Assembly: GCA_937883755.1 (NCBI GenBank)
Contig: CAKZYA010000011.1
Coordinates: forward strand, 59,300 to 123,299
DNA from: an uncultured Flammeovirgaceae bacterium
GTDB taxonomy: Bacteria > Bacteroidota > Bacteroidia > Cytophagales > Cyclobacteriaceae
Direction of reading: 5' to 3'
DNA length: 64,000 nucleotides
Part shown: positions 1 to 9,964 of the stretch, piece by piece
How positions within the stretch are numbered: position 1 is the first letter of the stretch
How the letters are laid out: each line of letters begins with the position of its first letter
Translations under genes and position numbers: made by a program
Notes under the pieces: model-generated
What the model was told of the DNA's origin: nothing
The model's input: only the letters and a program-made list of their open reading frames with translations
Databases searched by the model: none

Positions 1-2964
1 GGAGGTAAGCGAGAAAATGAGCTATTTATCAACAATGGAGATCTAACCTTTAGCGAACAAGCTGCTGATTATGGGTTAGATGATAAAGGTTTTAGTACTC
101 ATGTCGTTTTCTTTGACTACGACCAGGACGGCGACCTGGATGCTTATGTACTAAACAATTCTTTCCGCCCGGTCTCAACGCTGGGTTACGAGAATATTCG
201 TCATGTCCGGGACAGTACCGGGGGAGATAAACTTTACCGACACGATATTTCGCCAAAGGGTAAGTCATTTTTTACCGATATATCGGAGGAAGCGGGGATT
301 TACGGTAGTGTAGTAGGCTTTGGTTTAGGCGTAACAATCACGGATGTGAACCAGGACGGTTGGTTGGATATCTACGTGTCCAACGATTTCTTCGAGCGAG
401 ATTATCTGTATATCAATCAAGCTGACGGTACTGGCCGGCATTCCGGATTTCGCGATGAACTTCCCCAGCGGATGGGACATATCAGCCATTTTTCTATGGG
501 AGCGGATGCGGCGGATCTGAACAACGACGGTTATCCTGAAATTTTTGTTACTGATATGCTCCCTGATACCGATGAGCGGCTGAAGACCATGACGAACTTC
601 GAGTCTTATGATGTACATCAGCGTAAACTTACCAACGATTATTACGAGCAGTACATGCGGAATACGCTGCAACTCAATAATCAGCAAGGTCGCTTTCAGG
701 AGATCGGACAACTAGCGGGTGTGCATGCCACCGACTGGAGTTGGGGGGCACTGATTGCCGATTTTGATAACGACCTGAACAAAGAAATTTTTGTTAGCAA
801 TGGCGTATACAAAGATGTAACCAACCAAGACTTTATTGCCTACATTGGTAGTGATGAATCCATTCTGGAAGCCATGCGAAAAGAGTCTGTCGACTTTCAG
901 GAGCTGGTTGACCGGATGCCCTCCAATAAACTAAGTAATTATCTTTTTAAGCAAGATGGAAGCCTGACCTACGAAAATCAGGCAGCCGAGTGGGGCTTAT
1001 CTACCCCGTCTTTTTCAAATGGTTCTGCCTACGGCGATTTGGATAACGATGGTGATCTTGATCTGGTGGTGAACAACGTAAATCAAAAATCTTTTATTTA
1101 TCGTAACAACAGCCGCCAACTCACCCAAAAAAATTACCTGAAACTATCTTTTGTAGGGCCTGATAAGAACTCCTATGGTGTAGGAGCTAGGGTACATATT
1201 TATGCTCAAGGCAACCATATTATGCAAGAGAATATTCCGACAAAAGGCTTTCAATCGTCAGTAGATTACACTATGGTGCTAGGACTAGATAGTTTGGAAA
1301 CCGTTGACAGTCTGATTGTTTATTGGGGCTACGAAAGTAAAATTCAGAAACTGTATAATGTTACTGTAAACCAGCACGATACATTATTTTTTACAAATGC
1401 TAAGCCTGCCTATGATAACGACTCAAATGATGGAGACTTGATGTTTGCCCGTCAGGAAAATATACTCAACCCACCTTTCCAGCATCAAGAAAACACCTTT
1501 GTTGACTTTAACTACGAACGACTAGTGTATCATATGCTTTCTCGAGAAGGCCCGGCACTCGCTGTAGCCGATGTTAACGCTGATGGACTGGACGATTTTT
1601 ATATTGGGGGAGCCGCCGGAAACGCAGGATCTTTGTATTTGCAAAATGAAAATGGAGCATTTAATCAAGCAGAAGTTTCTGCCTTTGCCCAGGATATTAA
1701 GTTTGAAGACGTAGACGCTGCTTTTTTTGATGCTGATGGTGACAACGATCTGGATCTATACATAGTAAGCGGCGGCAATCACCAACGCGAAAATGCTACT
1801 GAATACCAGGATCGTTTATATCTGCTCATCGAATTCCGTCAGGGTGAACCAGTGTACGAACGAGCTGAGCGAGCATTGCCTCTTGATCGGACGATGGGAG
1901 CTTGTGTAAAACCTGCAGATTTTGATCAGGATGGTGACGTAGATTTGTTCGTTGGGGCAAGGGCAGTTCCGTTAAAATACGGCTTGCCTGCTAGCAGCAC
2001 TATTTTAGAAAATGATGGTACTGGTAAATTTACTGATGTTACGGTGAAGGTATCACCTCGTCTTCGTAACCTGGGTATGGTAACTGATGCCGAATGGGTT
2101 GATTTTGATAACGACCAGGATTTAGATTTGGTTATTGTGGGCGACTGGATGCCGATTACGCTCTTAAAAAACAACGGAGCTAATTTAGAACGACTAAACA
2201 ATGTGCCAGGGCTGGAAAAAACGAACGGTTGGTGGCGGGAGATCATCATTAACGATGTGAATCAGGACGGGGAAATGGATTTTATCCTTGGTAACTGGGG
2301 GCTGAATTCCACTTTTAAGGCTAGCCCCGATAAACCCGTGATGCTCTACATTAGCGATTTTGATGAGAACCAGACCATCGATCAGATATTTACCTACTAT
2401 GAAGACGATAGCCTCTACCCAATGGCGCTTCGGCACGATTTAGTGATGCAACTTAATTACCTAAAAAAAGACTTTACTCACTACGAAGATTATGCAGGCA
2501 AGACCATCAACCAAGTATTGGGAGAGGAAGCACTTAGTAACGCTTTAGTAAACCGGGTGTACCGATTACAATCATCCGTAGTAATGAATCAGGGTGATGG
2601 CTCGTATCAAGTAGATGAATTACCCATCGAGGCTCAGTTCTCTCCCATTTTTTCTATGATCGCGGGAAATTTTCAGGACAATAATACCCCCAAAATAATA
2701 GTCGCGGGAAATTTCTCAGGAGTAAAACCGGAAGAAGGACGATACGATGCTAACTCTGGATTAGTACTAGAGCAAAAGAACGAGAGCTTTGCAACAGTCA
2801 ACCAAAACACCGGATTACGCATTGATGGCGAAGTTCGCCAGATGGCGGTTGCCCGAACCATAAACGGCAAGAGTTTACTAATCGTGGCGAAAAATGACGA
2901 TGAACCAGAATTTTACTTATATCAGAATCAGTCGGGCAATAGTAGCGAGCTTACTTATCGTTAG
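1..2964 (+). CDS. VCBS/FG-GAP repeat protein with UnbV/ASPIC domain (5' end cut by window)
   Basis: The reading frame is open from base 1 with no stop, so the N-terminus lies outside the window; a GTG at 346 is internal. 987 residues are visible. The protein is built of repeated blades carrying calcium-type acidic loops of the form DxDxDGxxD (for example DYDQDGDLDAY, DVNQDGWLDIY, DLDNDGDLDLV), as in integrin-alpha/FG-GAP propellers. At about 1130-1360 there is an UnbV/ASPIC-like segment (GVGARVHIYAQG ... VDSLIVYWG). A second propeller follows. It is a paralogue of the next gene, whose start lies inside this gene in another frame, so the two are probably co-transcribed. Such proteins are usually secreted or surface-exposed in Bacteroidota; substrate and partner are unknown. 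Confidence 0.93.
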   Translation, partial: GGKRENELFINNGDLTFSEQAADYGLDDKGFSTHVVFFDYDQDGDLDAYVLNNSFRPVSTLGYENIRHVRDSTGGDKLYRHDISPKGKSFFTDISEEAGIYGSVVGFGLGVTITDVNQDGWLDIYVSNDFFERDYLYINQADGTGRHSGFRDELPQRMGHISHFSMGADAADLNNDGYPEIFVTDMLPDTDERLKTMTNFESYDVHQRKLTNDYYEQYMRNTLQLNNQQGRFQEIGQLAGVHATDWSWGALIADFDNDLNKEIFVSNGVYKDVTNQDFIAYIGSDESILEAMRKESVDFQELVDRMPSNKLSNYLFKQDGSLTYENQAAEWGLSTPSFSNGSAYGDLDNDGDLDLVVNNVNQKSFIYRNNSRQLTQKNYLKLSFVGPDKNSYGVGARVHIYAQGNHIMQENIPTKGFQSSVDYTMVLGLDSLETVDSLIVYWGYESKIQKLYNVTVNQHDTLFFTNAKPAYDNDSNDGDLMFARQENILNPPFQHQENTFVDFNYERLVYHMLSREGPALAVADVNADGLDDFYIGGAAGNAGSLYLQNENGAFNQAEVSAFAQDIKFEDVDAAFFDADGDNDLDLYIVSGGNHQRENATEYQDRLYLLIEFRQGEPVYERAERALPLDRTMGACVKPADFDQDGDVDLFVGARAVPLKYGLPASSTILENDGTGKFTDVTVKVSPRLRNLGMVTDAEWVDFDNDQDLDLVIVGDWMPITLLKNNGANLERLNNVPGLEKTNGWWREIIINDVNQDGEMDFILGNWGLNSTFKASPDKPVMLYISDFDENQTIDQIFTYYEDDSLYPMALRHDLVMQLNYLKKDFTHYEDYAGKTINQVLGEEALSNALVNRVYRLQSSVVMNQGDGSYQVDELPIEAQFSPIFSMIAGNFQDNNTPKIIVAGNFSGVKPEEGRYDANSGLVLEQKNESFATVNQNTGLRIDGEVRQMAVARTINGKSLLIVAKNDDEPEFYLYQNQSGNSSELTYR

Positions 2965-5900
2965 TGCTGCTTGCCGTTCTGGGTCAAATACTCCCCCACT
3001 GTTTGAGTTACTTTCGGCGGAAGCTACGGGTATTAACTTTCAGAATACCCTATCGGAAACCCCGCAGATGAATATTTTCAGCTACCTTTACTTTTACAAT
3101 GGTGGAGGGGTAGCCGCTGGAGATTTGAATGGTGATGACCTACCTGATCTGTACTTCACTTCTAACCTTGAAGAAAACAAACTGTACATTAATCAAGGAG
3201 GTTTTGTTTTTCAGGATATAACCGAAACTACTGGAATGGAAGGAAAAGGCGGTTGGACAGCTGGAGTAACCATGGCAGACGTGAACGGAGATGGCAAGTT
3301 AGATATTTATGTCAGTCAATTGGGTGACTACCAAAATATCAGAGGGAAAAATCAATTATACATTAACCAGGGAAACGATGAGCAAGGAAACCCGATGTTT
3401 GAAAATCAGGCTGAAGCCTATGGATTAGATTTAGTCGGCTTCAGTACTCAAGCGGCTTTCTTCGATTACGATCTGGACGGTGACCTAGACATGTATATGC
3501 TCAACCACTCCACCCACGCTAACGGTACGTTTGGACGGGCTACACTACGCCAGGAAAATCATCCGCTGGCGGGTGATAAGTTGCTTCGCAATGATGGTGG
3601 AACGTTTACTGATGTGACCGATAGTAGTGGGATTTATAGTAGTACGTTGGGCTACGGGTTAGGCATTACAGTAGGTGATATTAATTGGGACGGTTATCCC
3701 GATGTGTACATTGGCAATGATTTCCACGAGAATGATTATTTGTACATCAACCAGGGCGATGGCACATTTACAGAACAACTGCAAGAATATATTCGCCATA
3801 CTAGTCGCTTCTCTATGGGTAACGATATTGGTGATATTAATAATGATGGTTTACCCGATATCCTCTCACTCGATATGCTTCCCTCTGACCCAGTAATGCT
3901 AAAAATGTCAGCTGGAGAAGATGCTTACGATGTGTATAATTATAAACTCAAGTACGGTTATAATCATCAGTTTGCCCGCAACACGCTTCAACTCAATATG
4001 GGTAACGGTCATTTTAGCGAAATTGGATTGCTCACTGACATCTACGCTACCGACTGGAGTTGGTCGGGATTGATAGCTGATTTTAATCTAGACGGATACA
4101 AAGACCTCTACATTGCCAATGGCATCAAGCGACGTTCCAATGATCTGGACTATATCAAGTACATCTCCAATGACGCAGTGCAGTATCAACTAGAAGGTGA
4201 CCTTACCGAAGAGGATATGGCACTCATTGAACAGTTACCTATCGTAAAAATTCCGAACGCTGCCTTTATGAACCAGGGTGGGCTTCAGTTCAGTAACGTA
4301 TCTCAAAGCTGGGGGCTGAATCAGGAATCGTTCTCTAATGGAGCAGTCTACGCTGATTTAGACAACGATGGCGACCTGGATTTGGTGACTAATAATATTG
4401 ATCAACCTGCTTTTGTCTACCGCAACCGAGCAGCAGAGAATAGCCAAGGTGAGAGCAATTATTTAAAAATAAAGCTATCGGGGAAAGGAGCTAATCCGTT
4501 GGGTATTGGAACCAAGATAATTATTCCGTTAGATACTCAGACCTTGGTACAGGAAATGTATAGTACCCGAGGTTATCAGTCTGCCGTTCCTGCCGAGCTG
4601 ATTATTGGATTAGGCAAAAGAACCCAAGTTGACTCCCTAATTGTGGTTTGGCCCGATCATCGTTTTCAACTATTGCAAAACGTAACGGTTAATCAGACAA
4701 TTGAACTAGAGCAGACAAATGCAGCGGGTAAATATAGTTTTTCGTCAGCAGTCCAGCCTATGTTTATAGAAGTAGACAGCTTGTTGAAACCTGATTTTAT
4801 ACATGAAGAAAACCGATTTATAGAATTCAATCGGGAAGCACTCATTCCCCATATGTCTTCTACCGAAGGACCCAAGTTAGCAGTAGGTGATGTAAATGGC
4901 GATGGAAACGATGATTTTTTTATTGGTGGAGCTAAACGTCAAGCTGGTGCAATCTATATTCAAACTGATGGTGGGTTTGAGCAAGTAGCTCAAGAAGCAT
5001 TTAGGATAGATAGTGTTGCTGAAGATATTGGGGCGGAATTTGTGGATGTTGACAATGATCAGGATCAGGACTTAATCGTAGTTAGTGGCGGTAATGAGTT
5101 TCAGGGAGAAGCTGAAGCTCTTCTGGTGCGCTTGTATAAAAATGATGGGCAAGGAAATTTCACAAGGGCGCGGCAGGCTATGCCCGATATTTTTGTCAAT
5201 GGCTCTTGCGTTCGCTCAGCTGATTTTGATAACGATGGCGACCAGGATTTATTCATTGGTGGACGGGTAGTTGCCCGAAACTACGGAAAAGTACCTACTA
5301 GCTATTTGCTACAAAATGACGGACAGGGTAATTTCTCTATTAAAACCGATGAGTTAGCGACTGGCTTATCATCTGTGGGTATGGCGAAAGATGCCCAGTG
5401 GGCGGATATTGATGCTAATGGCACACTAGATCTAATTATTGTTGGAGAATGGATGCCGATTACGATATTTCTCAATCAAAATGGCCAATTACAGAGAGCT
5501 GCCCCTTCTTCACTTGAGGCAACAAATGGCTGGTGGAACACAGTAGAAGTAGCTGATATAGACAGTGATGGCGATTTGGATATTTTGGCGGGAAACTTGG
5601 GATTAAATTCCAAACTGAAAGTTTCGCAGGAGAAACCTGTTAGCCTAGCGGTGAAAGATATCGACGATAACGGAACGATTGAGCAATTACTGATTCACTA
5701 CGTGGGGGATGAAAAGCGGCTGTTCGCAACCAAAGATGAAATTACCTCGCAGTTGGTCGATGTGAAAAATCGCTTTACCAGTTACACTGACTTCGCTCAG
5801 GCTAGTGTCAGTGAAGTTTTTCCCTCAGATATGCTAGCAGGTGCTGAGCAATATAATGCCTATGAGTTTCGCTCCGGGGTTTTTATAAACGGAGGAGAAC

Positions 5901-6268
5901 TGAACTTTCGGTTTCAGCCATTTCCGACGCAGGCACAGTTTGCACCTGTCAATGCCATCTACCTAACCGACGTTAATGAAGATAATAAAATAGATATTCT
6001 CACTGCTGGAAATTTCTATGAAGTGACTATTGAACGGGGTCGCTACGATGCCAGTTACGGAACATTACTCAAGAATGTAGGTGAGGGACAGTTCATCTGG
6101 GTTCCTAATATGCGTTCTGGTATCTACATTGACGGTCAGGTTCGGGATTTAGCAGAACTTGAATACAATGGACAAGAAATTATTACTGTTGCCCGGAATA
6201 AGCAATCATTACTATTCCTTAAGAAAAATGAAAGTACCGTTTCAGCTTTGTCTTCTGCTGCTAATTAG
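2894..6268 (+). CDS. VCBS/FG-GAP repeat lipoprotein with UnbV/ASPIC domain
   Basis: 1124 residues, the full-length paralogue of the preceding gene. The start ATG (alternative ATG two codons later) gives an N-terminal signal ending in IVSAAC, so Cys27 is the probable lipidation site. Acidic DxDxDG loops recur through two propellers (DLNGDDLPDLY, DVNGDGKLDIY, DLDNDGDLDLV, DVNGDGNDDFF), separated by an UnbV/ASPIC segment at about residues 520-605. The first 71 bases overlap the end of the upstream gene in another frame, so the whole secretion signal is encoded inside the upstream C-terminus. Surface location and calcium binding are inferences from the family; no enzymatic motif is visible. Confidence 0.93.
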   Translation: MTMNQNFTYIRISRAIVASLLIVSAACRSGSNTPPLFELLSAEATGINFQNTLSETPQMNIFSYLYFYNGGGVAAGDLNGDDLPDLYFTSNLEENKLYINQGGFVFQDITETTGMEGKGGWTAGVTMADVNGDGKLDIYVSQLGDYQNIRGKNQLYINQGNDEQGNPMFENQAEAYGLDLVGFSTQAAFFDYDLDGDLDMYMLNHSTHANGTFGRATLRQENHPLAGDKLLRNDGGTFTDVTDSSGIYSSTLGYGLGITVGDINWDGYPDVYIGNDFHENDYLYINQGDGTFTEQLQEYIRHTSRFSMGNDIGDINNDGLPDILSLDMLPSDPVMLKMSAGEDAYDVYNYKLKYGYNHQFARNTLQLNMGNGHFSEIGLLTDIYATDWSWSGLIADFNLDGYKDLYIANGIKRRSNDLDYIKYISNDAVQYQLEGDLTEEDMALIEQLPIVKIPNAAFMNQGGLQFSNVSQSWGLNQESFSNGAVYADLDNDGDLDLVTNNIDQPAFVYRNRAAENSQGESNYLKIKLSGKGANPLGIGTKIIIPLDTQTLVQEMYSTRGYQSAVPAELIIGLGKRTQVDSLIVVWPDHRFQLLQNVTVNQTIELEQTNAAGKYSFSSAVQPMFIEVDSLLKPDFIHEENRFIEFNREALIPHMSSTEGPKLAVGDVNGDGNDDFFIGGAKRQAGAIYIQTDGGFEQVAQEAFRIDSVAEDIGAEFVDVDNDQDQDLIVVSGGNEFQGEAEALLVRLYKNDGQGNFTRARQAMPDIFVNGSCVRSADFDNDGDQDLFIGGRVVARNYGKVPTSYLLQNDGQGNFSIKTDELATGLSSVGMAKDAQWADIDANGTLDLIIVGEWMPITIFLNQNGQLQRAAPSSLEATNGWWNTVEVADIDSDGDLDILAGNLGLNSKLKVSQEKPVSLAVKDIDDNGTIEQLLIHYVGDEKRLFATKDEITSQLVDVKNRFTSYTDFAQASVSEVFPSDMLAGAEQYNAYEFRSGVFINGGELNFRFQPFPTQAQFAPVNAIYLTDVNEDNKIDILTAGNFYEVTIERGRYDASYGTLLKNVGEGQFIWVPNMRSGIYIDGQVRDLAELEYNGQEIITVARNKQSLLFLKKNESTVSALSSAAN

Positions 6269-6647
6269 CAGTTTAGCAGGTTGTTCACCTGATGTAGAAT
6301 CTAACCTGGCTATTAACTTTTGTGAGTCATATCAGGCTGATGATAATTGCAAGAATAGTGGTAATACTTTTAAATTGGGTACTCCAGTCTACGTTCACTT
6401 TACATCGGATACTCCGTTTGAGGCAAGCACCATTACCGGGCGTATTGTCCGTGTCTTAGATGATGGTGGAGAGTATGAGCTGGGTTTAAAGAAATTTGAT
6501 ATTGAACTAGAAACTAAATACATCACACAAAGCATTCCCTTCCAAAATTTTGGCTATAACGCTCTGGGAAATTTTCTAATCAAGTTCTCAGATGAAAATG
6601 ACCAAATACTAGCGGAGCGAGAATTGATAATTATAGAATCAGAGTAA
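6228..6647 (+). CDS. small lipoprotein of unknown function
   Basis: 139 residues from the ATG at 6228, chosen because it places a textbook lipoprotein signal at the N-terminus (MKVPFQLCLLLLISSLAGC, Cys19). A longer frame from 6159 would bury that signal behind 23 residues. The mature part has about 120 residues of alternating hydrophobic and polar character, suggesting a beta-sandwich, but I recognise no family. Its first 41 bases overlap the end of the upstream VCBS gene, so it probably belongs to the same transcript and may form part of the same surface complex. The last is inference from position only. Confidence 0.8.
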   Translation: MKVPFQLCLLLLISSLAGCSPDVESNLAINFCESYQADDNCKNSGNTFKLGTPVYVHFTSDTPFEASTITGRIVRVLDDGGEYELGLKKFDIELETKYITQSIPFQNFGYNALGNFLIKFSDENDQILAERELIIIESE

Positions 6648-6660
6648 CTGATGATCATTG

Positions 6661-9249
6661 TTACACCGAGACTGGCTTACCTCTGGATTTCTGAGATTTA
6701 GCCGAGGAAGACACCTTTTTCGCAGGTTTACGATAATCTTGGTAGCGACGATAAGTAGCTATGCTAAAACCAAACATCAATAATAATGTGCCAATCCAGA
6801 GCACATTGATTAGTGGCTTTTCAATAGCTTTGAGTACGATATACTCTTTTTGGCTAGTTTCCATACCCAGTACAAACTTGTTCTCGTCAGGTACAATATT
6901 GAGTAACGTGAAGCGCAATCCTAACTCATGCGAGGTATCAGGTATACGACCCACCATACGGTCGCGGATTAAATAGATGGGCTTGAGGATGTATTCTTCT
7001 ACGCCTCCCATCACCTGAATATGCGCCTGCACAGCTAAATCACCCTCTTGCAAGTCTACGCCATCTACTTGATCTACCCGTTCAATCTTCGTTAACTTGG
7101 TTACGTAGTCATTCGCAAAAAACTGTTCGCCCATTTTTATTTCTTTCTCCTCCATTTCTGCCCACTCTTTTTCTTCTTCTGTTGGTGGAATAGCCGATAC
7201 GTGAGTGTATAAGTCTTTACCAAGAGAACGAACAATATCTGGCGAAGCGATTAATCCCATATTTGGGTTTACCTGCGAACGCGGGTACAGCGTGAACTGC
7301 TTTCCGGTTTCTCGGTCAGTATATTGTACCTCATGGTAAGTATTTTCAGGGTGGATTTGTACTGTATCGCCTTTAGCAAAGTAGCGAGTACCATCGTGCA
7401 AAAAATCAGCAGTAGCTATGGTTAGACGAGGGGTTTCAGTAGGGCTTAATAAGTCTCTATCTACATATACAGGTACATCTCGGGCATCTACCCGTTGCCC
7501 CTTGTAGATTAGTTCGTATTCGCCCATATTGCGTGGCTCGTTAATCCATAGTAGCGTATTTTCTAGATTCTCGTTACCAGGATCATCTTTAAATATGAGG
7601 AGCCCGGATTCGTTGATAGAAACAATATTGGAGTAGCCGGAAGAAAAGAGAATACCGATAAAGATCATGGCTACTCCAATGTGTGAAATGGAACCGCCTG
7701 ATAGTCGGAAGTTTTCTCGCCCAAAGCGCAGTAGGATTTTTCCGTTTGCAACGATAGAGTACACTGAAACTGTAAGCAGCAGAATATAAACGGGGTTAGT
7801 CACTTTGCCAATCAGCATAGCTGCCGCACTAACGATTAGGGTTATAATCAATGGAACAGATAGTTCGCTTTTTAGCTTATCAGGATCCATTTTACGCCAG
7901 AAGAAGAACTGCCCAGTACCCGATAGCAAAGCAATGGCGATGGCGAACCAAAGCTGAAACTTGGTGTAGAATTCAACCTGATCCGCTGGAGGAGCAACAT
8001 TAGACACTCCCCCGAAAGACTCAATAATGGAGTTATAGACTGGAATAGAGGTAGGTACCAGTACTTGAAATGCCATCAGGCAAAGCGTAGTAGCTCCAAT
8101 AAAAATCCAGAACTCCCGACTGTAAGCCGAAGCTTCCTTCTCTGAGGTGGGAATTTCTTTCCAGCGTATTGCTGACAAAACGATAGCTGCTACGGTGAAA
8201 AACAGCATGTAGATTAGTAACTGACCGGACAACCCTAAGTCAGTGAATGAATGCACGGAAGCATTGCCTAGAATGCCACTGCGGGTCAGGAAAGTGCTGT
8301 AGAGAATCAGCACAAACGTAGCAATAACTAGTACAATAGAGGTCTTTAGAGCGGTACCATTATTCTTAAAAATAATTAGTGTATGAATACTAGCTACCAG
8401 TACTAACCAAGGGATATATACTGCGTTCTCCACTGGATCCCAGTTCCAATAGCCCCCGAAGTTCAGAGTTTCGTAGGCCCAGTAGGCACCCATCATAATA
8501 CCGAGGCCAAGAACGGCGGCAGAAAAGATTGCCCAGGGCAAAGCGGGTTTCACCCAGCTTTCGTACTGCTTGCGCCAGACACCTGCCATACAGAAAGCAA
8601 ATGGTACTAGCGTGGTGGCAAAACCTAGAAATAGGGTAGGTGGATGAATAACCATCCAGTAGTTTTGGAGTAGCGGATTCAACCCAGTACCATCTTCAGG
8701 GCGAAAATCAGGGTTCATGGCAAATACAGGAGCATCAGTCATCACATCGCGTAGCAATAAAAACGGGGAGCTACCAATCTTCAATTCAATACCAGGGATA
8801 ACTGTTCCTAAAATCATAGATGCTAAGAAAGCCTGTACTAGCGCAAAGACCGCCATGACCGGAGCTTCCCAGCCAGTTTGTCGGTTAGTGCGGATTAGTA
8901 CCACTCCTAAGATCACATGCCAGAATATCCAGAGCAAAAAGCTACCTTCTTGCCCTTCCCAAAAGCAGGAGATCATATAGTACACCGGCAGACTTAGCGA
9001 TGAATGACTCCAGGCGTAGTGATACTCAAACAGGTGATTATAAATGATAAAAAACAAACTGGCGATCACTCCAACTACTAAGCCCCCGTGAACATAAAAA
9101 GCCGTACGAGCGAAACGTTTCCAGGATTGAGCTTTGATAATGTCACTTTCTACCGTAGCCGTAATGTAAGCGTAAGCGGCTACCAGTGAAGTAATGAAGG
9201 ATGAAATCACAAAGAAGTGACCGAGGTTACCAATGAATGTATTGATCAT
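6661..9249 (-). CDS. ccmF: CcmF/CcsA-type cytochrome c heme lyase
   Basis: 862 residues with about 14-15 hydrophobic segments. It carries the heme-handling tryptophan-rich motif GGYWNWDPVENAVYIPW typical of CcmF/NrfE, followed by the usual helices, and ends in a final helix before a basic tail. A large soluble region (about residues 540-810), presumably periplasmic, makes it longer than the roughly 650-residue enterobacterial CcmF. It should attach heme received from CcmE to apocytochrome c in the inner membrane. It is the last gene of the ccm block, 56 bases after ccmE. No CcmH or CcmG partner is visible in the window. Confidence 0.95.
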   Translation of the reverse strand: MINTFIGNLGHFFVISSFITSLVAAYAYITATVESDIIKAQSWKRFARTAFYVHGGLVVGVIASLFFIIYNHLFEYHYAWSHSSLSLPVYYMISCFWEGQEGSFLLWIFWHVILGVVLIRTNRQTGWEAPVMAVFALVQAFLASMILGTVIPGIELKIGSSPFLLLRDVMTDAPVFAMNPDFRPEDGTGLNPLLQNYWMVIHPPTLFLGFATTLVPFAFCMAGVWRKQYESWVKPALPWAIFSAAVLGLGIMMGAYWAYETLNFGGYWNWDPVENAVYIPWLVLVASIHTLIIFKNNGTALKTSIVLVIATFVLILYSTFLTRSGILGNASVHSFTDLGLSGQLLIYMLFFTVAAIVLSAIRWKEIPTSEKEASAYSREFWIFIGATTLCLMAFQVLVPTSIPVYNSIIESFGGVSNVAPPADQVEFYTKFQLWFAIAIALLSGTGQFFFWRKMDPDKLKSELSVPLIITLIVSAAAMLIGKVTNPVYILLLTVSVYSIVANGKILLRFGRENFRLSGGSISHIGVAMIFIGILFSSGYSNIVSINESGLLIFKDDPGNENLENTLLWINEPRNMGEYELIYKGQRVDARDVPVYVDRDLLSPTETPRLTIATADFLHDGTRYFAKGDTVQIHPENTYHEVQYTDRETGKQFTLYPRSQVNPNMGLIASPDIVRSLGKDLYTHVSAIPPTEEEKEWAEMEEKEIKMGEQFFANDYVTKLTKIERVDQVDGVDLQEGDLAVQAHIQVMGGVEEYILKPIYLIRDRMVGRIPDTSHELGLRFTLLNIVPDENKFVLGMETSQKEYIVLKAIEKPLINVLWIGTLLLMFGFSIATYRRYQDYRKPAKKVSSSAKSQKSRGKPVSV

Positions 9250-9305
9250 GATGGTTATTTTCTAAATGCTATTAAGCTCTTTGGCTAGGCTTTTTGTGTG
9301 TTCTC

Positions 9306-9707
9306 TTAGCTAATCTCTTCTTCCTGGTACTTGGAAGGACATTTTAGGAGTACTTTATCAGCTACGAAATGCTGGTCGTGATACGAGCCAATGACTACAA
9401 CCTGCTCAGAACGTAGCAAATCAGCGGGCATAGGTTCGTTGTAGAATACCTGTTGCTCTTGGTTATTCTCATCGACCATAACAAACGATACTGATAACTT
9501 ATCTTCTGAAGGCTCTACCCCCACTACCTCTCCATCGGCGTCTTTTTTTAGAGTCCCTACTACGTGGATGCTTTTATCTTCGCCATTTTGAGCTAGTGTA
9601 CTGGCCTCAGCAAAAGTGACGTAAGAACTAGCGTCGCCAGCAGTAGACATGATGATGGTAACTGATACAGCAACCACAATGAGTGCAATGATATATTTGA
9701 GTTTCAT
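9306..9707 (-). CDS. ccmE: CcmE-family heme chaperone, CxxxY variant
   Basis: 133 residues: one N-terminal membrane anchor (about residues 5-22), then an OB-fold-like periplasmic domain. The key region near the C-terminus reads VLLKCPSKY where the classical protein has VLAKHDENY, so the heme-binding His is replaced by Cys in a C-x-x-x-Y arrangement. Cys-type CcmE proteins are known from archaea and Desulfovibrio. It lies between ccmD and ccmF, which supports the assignment despite low similarity elsewhere. It is expected to carry heme from CcmC to CcmF; covalent heme attachment would then be through Cys, which is an inference. Confidence 0.9.
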   Translation of the reverse strand: MKLKYIIALIVVAVSVTIIMSTAGDASSYVTFAEASTLAQNGEDKSIHVVGTLKKDADGEVVGVEPSEDKLSVSFVMVDENNQEQQVFYNEPMPADLLRSEQVVVIGSYHDQHFVADKVLLKCPSKYQEEEIS

Positions 9708-9718
9708 AAGTTATGCAT

Positions 9719-9964
9719 CTAAAGGTTGTCGGGTAATTCTTTTTCTAATTTACTCACTTTTTGGTCAATTCGGATAGCATAAATAATCAGTCCAGAAAAT
9801 ATCAGTAGCATTACGGCAACGACTACATAGATTTTTCCTTCCTGACGGAAAGTATCAGCCATTTCTACCTCACTAGCCGATTGAGCAAGTAAAGAAACAG
9901 TGCTAAGAAAGGTTAGCAACAAACTAGTTGTGAGTACGAAGCATATTCTCTTCTTCATATTCAT
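9719..9964 (-). CDS. ccmD: CcmD-like small membrane protein
   Basis: 81 residues. An apparent signal peptide (ending near LAQS, residue 29) is followed by a short acidic stretch, one membrane helix (IYVVVAVMLLIFSGLIIYAI) and a short charged tail ending in a predicted coil (DQKVSKLEKEL). Size, topology and position between ccmC and ccmE fit CcmD, the small partner that helps release holo-CcmE; sequence similarity to CcmD is too weak to see directly. The start overlaps the end of ccmC by 41 bases. A second ATG two codons downstream is an equally good start. Confidence 0.75.
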   Translation of the reverse strand: MNMKKRICFVLTTSLLLTFLSTVSLLAQSASEVEMADTFRQEGKIYVVVAVMLLIFSGLIIYAIRIDQKVSKLEKELPDNL

